Positions 54,860 through 61,671 of a DNA stretch of 64,000 bases are shown here, in pieces (the first letter of the stretch is position 1; every line of letters starts with the position of its first letter). The position numbers and the translations under genes are program-made. Origin of the DNA: Rubellicoccus peritrichatus (GTDB taxonomy: Bacteria; Verrucomicrobiota; Verrucomicrobiia; Opitutales; Cerasicoccaceae). The stretch spans positions 868,001 to 932,000 of the forward strand of contig NZ_CP136920.1 in NCBI RefSeq assembly GCF_033100135.1, given 5' to 3'. A model generated the notes under the pieces. That model made no database searches and was not told the origin of the DNA. It worked only from the letters and a program-made list of their open reading frames with translations.

Positions 54860-56113
54860 TTATTCAAGATCGAGACGATACGAAGCTAATTCCTTGCCTT
54901 CGACCGACCCGGCAAACAGGAACAGTTGATCATCGATTTTCTGTCCGCAGAGGCCATAATAAATAGGAAAACCCGTTCTAATTTTTCCTGCATCGATCAG
55001 CCTGCCAGTTTCGTTGAGAAGGCATAATTGTATGCTCTGGTCATCCCTCGTTCCCACTGCGACCAAATCGAATTTTTCGTCCAATGGAAGCTTGTGAAGG
55101 CGAGTTTGTCCTTTGATTAAGTTTGTGCTGTCTCCCAAAAAAACAGAACGCGGCAGAAGCTTGCCCTTCTCATCCACCCGGAAGACACTAACGGCATCGC
55201 CATGGTAAAAATAAGTGTCTCGATCCTTAATCCAGGGTGTCGGCTTATAATAAATATGATGCCGGTGGCCGACGACAACGTAATGGCGGCTGGACTTGGT
55301 CGACGAGATTACGGGGTAGGTGCCGTTGAGGAACAAGTTGCTATCGTCGCCGATGTTGCTGATGACTTCAAAGTGGCCGTCCTCAAAGACCCTAAAGCTG
55401 CTGAGCCCGTTATCCTGAAAGCCTCCCGTAAAGAGATATGTTTTGCCATCGATACTGTGAACTGACATGCCAATGATGCCATCTGTGAAGATCTCTTCCG
55501 TGTCGGCCATGGATTGAACATGCTCAAGTTTGCCGTCCTGTGTAATTCTGAAAGCACTAAGGCCAGGTGTTTTTTCAAGACCACCCACAAATAAATATGA
55601 TGCCGATTGCATGTGTACGACCTGCAAGGTGATAACGATACCCAGGTGGGTGGCCTCGTTATCGTGCTCTACAAAGACACTGTGTAATGTTCCATCGTCA
55701 TAAATTTCAAACACTTCCACAGCATTCCCGCCCTTAAGCCCAGCGAAGAGAAAGTTTTTGCCGGCGATTTTGTCGGCGACCAGTCCCCTGACTGTGTTCC
55801 GACCGCCTGTGACAACGTTACTCGTCAAAAATTGCAACTCCCCATTTCTGGCGATCTGAAAAACGTCAATCTTGTTGCCGTCTCCAGCGGTGTAGAGGAA
55901 GAAATCATCGTCCGATTGAAACACAGTGCAGGTTACAGTATTATTCGAGGTCTCCACCTGATCGATAGGCACAATACGAAACTTGGGTTCCGTGCCAAAC
56001 CCGGGGATGATCGATATCGCAAAGACAACGAGGATCATCAGGCTTCGTCCCATAAAAAGAGGGGGATGAAAGCGCTGTCCCTCTAGCCAATAGTTAAACA
56101 TCCTCTTTACCAT
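54860..56113 (-). CDS. Exported beta-propeller (lactonase-like) protein
   Basis: The 417 residues have an N-terminal hydrophobic export segment (residues about 22-40, GRSLMILVVFAISIIPGFG). They continue as about seven repeated blades of 45-60 residues, each with a pattern such as LSAFRITQDGKLEHV, LSSFRVFEDGHFEVI, or VSVFRVDEKGKLLP. This periodicity indicates a beta-propeller of the lactonase/YncE type, secreted or periplasmic. The substrate or partner is unknown. It is one of two genes lying between the 37-bp direct repeats. Confidence 0.8.
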   Translation of the reverse strand: MVKRMFNYWLEGQRFHPPLFMGRSLMILVVFAISIIPGFGTEPKFRIVPIDQVETSNNTVTCTVFQSDDDFFLYTAGDGNKIDVFQIARNGELQFLTSNVVTGGRNTVRGLVADKIAGKNFLFAGLKGGNAVEVFEIYDDGTLHSVFVEHDNEATHLGIVITLQVVHMQSASYLFVGGLEKTPGLSAFRITQDGKLEHVQSMADTEEIFTDGIIGMSVHSIDGKTYLFTGGFQDNGLSSFRVFEDGHFEVISNIGDDSNLFLNGTYPVISSTKSSRHYVVVGHRHHIYYKPTPWIKDRDTYFYHGDAVSVFRVDEKGKLLPRSVFLGDSTNLIKGQTRLHKLPLDEKFDLVAVGTRDDQSIQLCLLNETGRLIDAGKIRTGFPIYYGLCGQKIDDQLFLFAGSVEGKELASYRLDLE

Positions 56114-56571
56114 ACTTTTGAAATATCTTCTTTAATGATAATCTTTTGCGTTTTTCATCGGGTGGTATCAGATCCCCAAATCCTATTCAATTCCTAACTC
56201 TAATGACTGCGTTGCACGTCGCCTCAAAGCTTTGAGGGATGTAGAGTAGTGAAAAAATCCATGTCCTTCCCCGGCTTGACTTCCACCGAATACTCCAGTG
56301 GCGCCAAACGCAGCCCAAGCTTCATCTCAAAAAGGATTTAACTACGAATCGTGCAAATCTTTACGAATCGGTTCCAGCTCCGATGTCTCCAAAACCAAAT
56401 CGTAGTGGTTGCTCATCACCACATAGGCGTGCCCCTCCAGCCATATTGTGAACCCTTTGAGTCCACTGCGTTTACCAACGCACTAATAAATTAAGAGCAA
56501 CTTCATACTTTCTTCATAACTACGTGGTATAAATAAGCTTTGAAGTCTACAGCGCCCAACTCGACTCTTAA
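56114..56571. other. Gene-poor gap with transposase debris
   Basis: No intact gene is seen. The minus strand carries a recognisable RAYT fragment (56342-56482). Around 56230-56330 another short minus-strand stretch reads LGLRLAPLEYSVEVKPGKD before stops, without a family I can name. The rest is non-coding leader of the PEP-CTERM gene that follows. Confidence 0.6.
56342..56482 (-). pseudogene. RAYT (REP-associated tyrosine transposase) fragment
   Basis: The 46-codon open fragment reads about GHAYVVMSNHYDLVLETSE, matching the catalytic-region phrase of Y1/RAYT transposases (usually HAYCLMSNHYHLLVETPE), with the HUH-like H-x-H changed to H-Y-D. It lacks a start and most of the protein, and ends in a stop. 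It is a decayed remnant of an IS200-like family that mobilises or maintains palindromic REP sequences. Confidence 0.7.
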
Positions 56572-56631
56572 GGTAACGCCATTAACACAACAATTAACAC
56601 TGCTGATAAACTGCCCACTTCTAGCATCACC

Positions 56632-57282
56632 TTGCGTGTTGCTTCTTTGGCGACTTTATTTGTTGGAATCAATCAAGCGAACGGGGCCATCCAATACTTC
56701 AATACTGAAATCACCTTAGGCACCGGGGAATCGGTTCCCCCCTTGTGGGATGTCGATGGTAATAGCACTGGGCCAATGCCCGACTATGAAGCGTCCATCT
56801 ACCGGAGTGGTTCATCGAGTGCAGCCGGCTTCAAAGGCATCGGTAATAGCATGGCGTTTCGAGCCAGTGTAAATAAACTGCTCGGGTTGACGACGAGCGC
56901 CTATGTTTCGGCAGGCAATACTTTTCGAAATTATATCATCGCTTTCGAGAGCACCGGAGCAAGTAGTTCTGATTGGTATTTTGACGATGTAACCGGCCCG
57001 TTTCCCGGAGGCACTGGCTATATTGGTTTTACCTTTAATCCCAGCGGAGTCGATTTGTTCGGCTGGGCGCACATCACGATGGTTACTGGAACCGTTCCAC
57101 TTCCGATCGTAACGATTCATGAGTGGGCCTATCAAGACAATGGCGACTCCATTCAAGTTGGCGCCATTCCAGAGCCATCCGGAAATGCACTTATCGGTTT
57201 AGGCGTCTTGGTTTTAGGGGCCGTCGGGTTGCGACGTTGGCGCAAGCACAAAGCTTCCCGCAATGAAAAGCAAGCAAGCTAA
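56632..57282 (+). CDS. PEP-CTERM sorting-domain protein
   Basis: This 216-residue exported protein of unknown function ends with the PEP-CTERM tail IPEPSGNALIGLGVLVLGAV followed by RRWRKHK, the exosortase recognition signal. The middle is beta-rich, with Ser/Gly-rich stretches. The start is unsettled: no ATG is present. TTG 56632 is in frame, but the open frame runs back to 56572 and an AAGG sits 7 bases ahead of ATT 56581. From that point a signal-like segment runs through SLATLFVGINQANGA. The gene lies between the 37-bp repeats. Confidence 0.75.
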   Translation: MRVASLATLFVGINQANGAIQYFNTEITLGTGESVPPLWDVDGNSTGPMPDYEASIYRSGSSSAAGFKGIGNSMAFRASVNKLLGLTTSAYVSAGNTFRNYIIAFESTGASSSDWYFDDVTGPFPGGTGYIGFTFNPSGVDLFGWAHITMVTGTVPLPIVTIHEWAYQDNGDSIQVGAIPEPSGNALIGLGVLVLGAVGLRRWRKHKASRNEKQAS

Positions 57283-57292
57283 GAGGAAGGGG

Positions 57293-57329
57293 TCATGTCA
57301 CTGTTCATTCCTGAGAGTCAGTTGTGACT
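57293..57329 (+). repeat. 37-bp direct repeat, right copy
   Basis: This copy is identical over 37 bp to the 3' end of the PLD gene (54620-54656), same orientation, 2673 bp apart. It lies in the 93-bp space between the PEP-CTERM gene and the convergent PdeM gene. The bases just before it read AAGGGG, giving AAGGGGTCATGT at 57287-57298. Confidence 0.9.
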
Positions 57330-57375
57330 GGTATGCAATGGTTGGCTCTTGATGATCAACTATAAGCCCGCATTT

Positions 57376-58035
57376 TTAAATCTCCTTACGAACTTCGAAA
57401 AGTCTATCATCCGCGCAAACGTAGAATCGATCACCTGCCCTGGCAGCGACTGTTGCCATACTCGTTGTTGAACCGAAAGCAGGTAAAACAAGTTGCGAAT
57501 CCGTCAACCAAAAGGCTTTTGCTCGATGAGCGCAACCTGCGGAATCTTTGACGCGAACACCAGGATGCAGATGCCCACATAATGTGAATTTGCCTTCTGC
57601 CTCTTGAGGCTCATGGGCCAACAAAAATGAACCAAGTGTGTATGCTTCGCTTCTAATTGAAATTGGCAGTTCAGTCACTTTTTTCAATGCCTTCCGGTCA
57701 TGATTTCCGATCACGAGAGTTACTTCAACATCCAGACTCTCTAACCAGTTTTCAAACAGAGTCATTGTATCGACGGCCATCGCCTGACGATCGTGAAAAA
57801 GATCACCTAAGATGATTAAGTGCTGACTGCGGGTTTGCCGGACCAACTGACGCAATCGTTCAAGATCCTCTGCATCTGCACCTTGAGGCAGATACAACCC
57901 GAGCCCTCGATGACTCGCACTTTTTCCGAGGTGGATATCAGCTACCAGAAGCGTACTTTCTGCTGGTAAATAAACCACTTTCTGTGGAAGCAGTTCGAGT
58001 TTAGATCCAGCTAGTTCTAAAGAAACACGCTCCAT
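57376..58035 (-). CDS. pdeM: Ligase-associated DNA damage response metallophosphoesterase (PdeM)
   Basis: This 219-residue calcineurin-like phosphoesterase has metal motifs LLVADIHLGKS, LIILGDLFHDR, VTLVIGNHDRKAL and TLCGHLHPGVRV. It belongs to the group encoded with a Lhr-type helicase, an exonuclease and an ATP-dependent ligase in many bacteria, and is proposed to act as an endonuclease or phosphatase in DNA repair. It starts 3 nt after the helicase stop, so the two are coupled. The ligase and exonuclease are not in this window. Confidence 0.9.
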   Translation of the reverse strand: MERVSLELAGSKLELLPQKVVYLPAESTLLVADIHLGKSASHRGLGLYLPQGADAEDLERLRQLVRQTRSQHLIILGDLFHDRQAMAVDTMTLFENWLESLDVEVTLVIGNHDRKALKKVTELPISIRSEAYTLGSFLLAHEPQEAEGKFTLCGHLHPGVRVKDSAGCAHRAKAFWLTDSQLVLPAFGSTTSMATVAARAGDRFYVCADDRLFEVRKEI

Positions 58036-58038
58036 TGT

Positions 58039-60465
58039 CTATGCCTCCATCTCTGCAGCAAGGAGAGCAATTTTATCCGCCCAGCTTTCACTAGAGACTT
58101 GTTGATGCAGTGCCTCCGCCCAAAGCGGAAAAGCAAATGGGCTGAGCTTCTTCGTGGTATGCAGCCGAATGGGCACTGTCTGTATTCTATCCAATGTTTC
58201 ACGAAGCCGGGTCTGTTCCAGCTGCCGTTCAAGGAGCTCTGCCTTCGCTTGTAAAAGCAATCGATTATCCGTATCATATTTAGCAAATACATCATACAGC
58301 AAGCTCGCAGACATTTGCACGTTCTTGACCGTTTTCTGCTGACCGGGATAGCCTTGAAAGACGAGCCCGGAAATACGCGAAATCTCGCGAAACTGCCGAC
58401 GTGCCAATTCAGTTGTATTCATGCATTCCAGCAAATCTTCCGCCAAGTTGTTCAATTGAAACAGCTCTTGGATGACCGCTTCATCAACTTCAAATTTGCG
58501 AGCTGATTGGAGTGAAAAGCCATAATCATTGACCGTTGTCTTAAGCGTCAATGGTAACTGCCGGCTCAGGCGATAAGCGACAAGCGCAGCAAGGCCTTCG
58601 TGAACGAGGCGTCCCGCAAATGGAAAACAAAAGAGGTTGGATGTTCTTTTGACGCGACACTGTTCAATCAAAAGATACTGACTCATTGGTAAATCGGAGC
58701 GCTCTCTTTGAATGTCCAATAATGAGGCAAGCCGTTTGAGTTCGATTGATTGCTGGTTGTCATGGTCAGCGGAATACTCTGCCAATTCACGAGAAACTGC
58801 CGATGCCAATTCTGAGGAAAGTGGTGCACGGCCGCCTTGCCAACTAGGAGTACTCCCTGCCTTATAACCGGCGCGTTTTACCAGGGCAACCATTCCACGA
58901 AAGCGGACGAGCTCTAAACGTGAACCTGCAAAACTAAAGTGATCACCAGGCTTTAGACGAGTCACAAAACGTTCCTCTATCTGCCCCAGGACAGGGCCGG
59001 ATTTCAGCCTCACGGTTACCTCGGAGTCACTGGTAATCGTTCCAATGCTCATTCGGTGCATTCGCTCAATACGCTTCTCAGAAATTTTCAAAACACCGTT
59101 TTCTTCGATCACTTTGCTGTATTCCGGGTAAGCCTGCAAGGCGCCCGTTTGACCTTTGGCAAAACTCATGATCCAATTCCAATCGTCATCGGCAAGCTTT
59201 TGGAAAGCAGCAGTCGAATAGACTTCCTGCCGCAACTGCTTCTCAGTCAGTGTTCCGTTTAGCGACATAGTAATCACATGCTGCAACAAAACATCTAGAG
59301 CGTTTTGCACTGGCTTACGCGGTTCGATCTCCTTTCGTTTCAACGCTTCACGCGCTGCAGCAAATTCCAAAATCTCCAGCGCGTTCGTCGGCACACCGAA
59401 GATTTTGCTCGTGGCCCCCGGCTGGTGGCCACTACGGCCAGCTCGCTGAACCAGGCGGGCGATACCTTTGGGAGAACCAATTTGTATGACTTGCTCAACG
59501 GGTGAGAAATCAACACCGAGATCCAAGCTGGATGTACAGACGACTGCCCTCAACTCTCCTGAGTCAAGACGCTGTTCAACTGAGTTACGCAGATCACGGT
59601 CCAAAGATCCATGATGCAAAGCAATTAGAGGTTCCAGCTCGGGCTCCGCTTTTATCAGGCTTTGATACCATATTTCACATTGGGCACGTGTATTGGTAAA
59701 TACCAGAGAAGTTCGTGCCGACCGGATTCGTTGGATCACCTCAGGCAATAAGCGTATTCCAAGATGTCCTGCCCAGGGAAATTTTTCGATCGTTTCGGGA
59801 AGCAAAGTTTCGATCTCTATTTGCTTCTCGCATTTGCCTTCAATCAGTATCGATTCATTAATCGCGGCGCCAGTAAGTACTTCTAATGCCTCTTCTACAT
59901 TGCCAATGGTCGCCGATAGCCCCCATCGGCACAGTTCTGGATTAATTGCCTGCAATCGAGACAGCGCCAGCTCAGTCTGAATACCGCGCTTAGTGCCGAG
60001 CAACTCATGCCATTCGTCACAAATAACGCAGTTTACACGGGAAAATTTCTCTGACGCATCTTCGTAAGACAACAACACCGTTAATGATTCTGGAGTTGTC
60101 ACTAATAATTCCGGGAGGCGTCGCTTTTGTCGCTGACGAGTCGATGAGGAAACATCACCGTGGCGAATTTCCACCGTCCAATTAAGACCTACCCCCTCAA
60201 GCATCCGAGAAATCGCATCTGCAGTATCATTGGCCAGTGCCCGTAACGGAGTGATCCACAAAACCTGTAAACCGCTTTGAAGTTTCCCATTGAGTGCTTG
60301 AATCACTGGACCACCTACGGCCGCATAGGTTTTACCAATTCCAGTAGGCGCATGAATAAGTCCGCTTTTTCCAGCTTGATAAGCCTGCCACGCTTCCTGC
60401 TGAAACGGAAAAGCTTTCCAGCCAAGCGTTTCAAACCATTGCTCAATTTGCTTTGTTGGTGGCAT
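58039..60465 (-). CDS. Ligase-associated DEXH-box DNA helicase (Lhr family)
   Basis: This 808-residue SF2 helicase has Walker A HAPTGIGKTYAAVGG, the Lhr-type DEWH box CDEWHELLGTKRG, SATIGNVEEAL (motif III), TNTRAQCEIWYQ (motif IV), SLDLGVDFSPVEQVI and LVQRAGRSGHQPG (motifs V and VI). An Lhr-core region follows with a winged helix and C-terminal helical domain. The DEWH form and the PdeM neighbour place it in the ligase-associated DNA damage response group. The gene begins the pair; the 660-bp gene-free gap lies upstream of its start. Confidence 0.93.
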   Translation of the reverse strand: MPPTKQIEQWFETLGWKAFPFQQEAWQAYQAGKSGLIHAPTGIGKTYAAVGGPVIQALNGKLQSGLQVLWITPLRALANDTADAISRMLEGVGLNWTVEIRHGDVSSSTRQRQKRRLPELLVTTPESLTVLLSYEDASEKFSRVNCVICDEWHELLGTKRGIQTELALSRLQAINPELCRWGLSATIGNVEEALEVLTGAAINESILIEGKCEKQIEIETLLPETIEKFPWAGHLGIRLLPEVIQRIRSARTSLVFTNTRAQCEIWYQSLIKAEPELEPLIALHHGSLDRDLRNSVEQRLDSGELRAVVCTSSLDLGVDFSPVEQVIQIGSPKGIARLVQRAGRSGHQPGATSKIFGVPTNALEILEFAAAREALKRKEIEPRKPVQNALDVLLQHVITMSLNGTLTEKQLRQEVYSTAAFQKLADDDWNWIMSFAKGQTGALQAYPEYSKVIEENGVLKISEKRIERMHRMSIGTITSDSEVTVRLKSGPVLGQIEERFVTRLKPGDHFSFAGSRLELVRFRGMVALVKRAGYKAGSTPSWQGGRAPLSSELASAVSRELAEYSADHDNQQSIELKRLASLLDIQRERSDLPMSQYLLIEQCRVKRTSNLFCFPFAGRLVHEGLAALVAYRLSRQLPLTLKTTVNDYGFSLQSARKFEVDEAVIQELFQLNNLAEDLLECMNTTELARRQFREISRISGLVFQGYPGQQKTVKNVQMSASLLYDVFAKYDTDNRLLLQAKAELLERQLEQTRLRETLDRIQTVPIRLHTTKKLSPFAFPLWAEALHQQVSSESWADKIALLAAEMEA

Positions 60466-61125
60466 ATTTGTATGACATTATGAACTTGGTAAAACGCTTA
60501 TTGCTGTAATTCTCCCAGTGGATAAATCCGGACATCTACTGGATCGGCCATCCGATAGTAACGTTACATACCATTGTGTTTTCAAGCCGCCTGAGCAATT
60601 AGCAGGCATAAAATTTCCTGACCAAAGAAAAAATTGTGAACGAGATTGCGAGTCTTGCTCAAACTGCAGCGACCGCTGGGAAAAATCCAAACACCGACCT
60701 CTATGCCAGTCTCATTTGCCTGGCTCAAATTGAGCGGCACCCAAATATGAAATTGGGCCCAGCCCAACAAACTATTGGGAACCGCCCATCAAGTCATTGG
60801 GAACCGCCCAATGAACTCTTGGGTGTCGCCCAAAATCCAAATGGGCGGCGCCCAAATATCAGCCTCACAATATCCGACTCAGTTACAAGCGTGGGGGTGA
60901 ATGAGTAACTAGAAATGAGTAACATACACACTATCGCTTTCGCTTCAATGGATATGCTATGAGTATTGTCTGTCAGGCCATCGTCAACCGTGTGATCGAC
61001 ACCGATAGTTTATTGGAGGAGTTCATCAGTCGTGAGCATCATACTCAGTGAGAATCAGACTGAATATTTAAATTATTAACATGACCCCTTATTGCTCCCT
61101 CGTTTTTTATATGGTACCACGCGTG
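60466..61125. other. Gene-free gap containing a 22-bp repeat array
   Basis: No gene can be supported in these 660 bp. Open frames exist (for example 60518-60733 and 60636-60908, plus) but have no family resemblance, and the latter runs across an array whose unit is not a multiple of three. A short 30-codon frame at 60959-61051 (plus) is unconvincing. The standout content is the array at 60731-60862. An AAGGGGTCATGT on the minus strand (61079-61090) matches the bases at the right 37-bp repeat in inverted orientation. Confidence 0.65.
60731..60862. repeat. Six-unit 22-bp tandem array with an inverted-repeat core
   Basis: TTGGG starts at 60753, 60775, 60797 and 60819, with ATGGG at 60841, an exact spacing of 22 bp. 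A degenerate unit begins at 60731. The unit core reads about TTGGGnnCCGCCCAA, a dyad of TTGGG and CCCAA around five bases, followed by a variable seven-base spacer. The first (TGAGCGGCACCCAAATATGA) and last (ATGGGCGGCGCCCAAATATC) units share a second half, CCCAAATAT. The 22-bp pitch equals two helical turns, as in iterons or clustered operator sites. Confidence 0.85.
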
Positions 61126-61653
61126 CTAGGGTTCTGCCGTTGGGCTTTCATTAATTACATTATTTAGTTCATCTTGATTTAGAACTACTATCGGCCTAAC
61201 AAGTTTTTCATCCTTCCATACAAGAATCTGAACTTTGGTCTCGCTAGGGATTTTTTTTATGTAAACCATATCGACTAAACCTATATTAAAGTTTAGTTCT
61301 TTTTGAGCAGAAATCTTACTGTCCTTAATCAAATAGGCAAAATAGGATTCTTTTTGCTTAGATCTTCCAGCTAATTCCTTAACAAGAGCATCAGAGATAC
61401 CATGTGGTCGAAACCTATCAATAACCAAGTGTTCGGACAAATATGGTTGACTGACTATTATATAATCTGAATTCCCTTTGTTTTTCAGCTCAAAAGAATC
61501 AAATTCATTATCTCCAAGCTCGAATCCAATAGTTTCAATGCCGTTAGCAAACTCATCAAGTATACTGGCAGATAAATATGTTTTTCCCGTAACCAATAAA
61601 ATCACTGTAAGCAATACAAGCAATGAAATGGCTGCTATATTTATTTTTTTCAT
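61126..61653 (-). CDS. Hypothetical exported/anchored protein, candidate immunity protein for the Rhs toxin
   Basis: This 175-residue protein has an N-terminal hydrophobic segment (IAAISLLVLLTVILLVTG) that would anchor or export it, then a mixed alpha/beta region of about 140 residues with no recognised family. It starts 18 nt after the Rhs stop in the same operon direction, the place where immunity genes of polymorphic toxins sit. The region is AT-rich (20 of 60 GC at 61201-61260, against 32 of 60 in the Rhs core at 63001-63060), also typical of such cassettes. The function is inferred only from position. Confidence 0.7.
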   Translation of the reverse strand: MKKINIAAISLLVLLTVILLVTGKTYLSASILDEFANGIETIGFELGDNEFDSFELKNKGNSDYIIVSQPYLSEHLVIDRFRPHGISDALVKELAGRSKQKESYFAYLIKDSKISAQKELNFNIGLVDMVYIKKIPSETKVQILVWKDEKLVRPIVVLNQDELNNVINESPTAEP

Positions 61654-61671
61654 TTTTCTATAATTAAAATT

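Noticed and set aside
60731-60862. CRISPR array
   Set aside because: The unit is only 22 bp in total, with 7-bp variable parts and diverged repeats, and no cas genes are near.
60636-60908. 90-codon plus-strand frame across the 22-bp array
   Set aside because: The unit length is not a multiple of three, so each repeat is read in a different frame; no family or ribosome site supports a gene.
60959-61051. 30-codon plus-strand frame before the candidate immunity gene
   Set aside because: Too short, no ribosome site, no family and no coding signal beyond being open.
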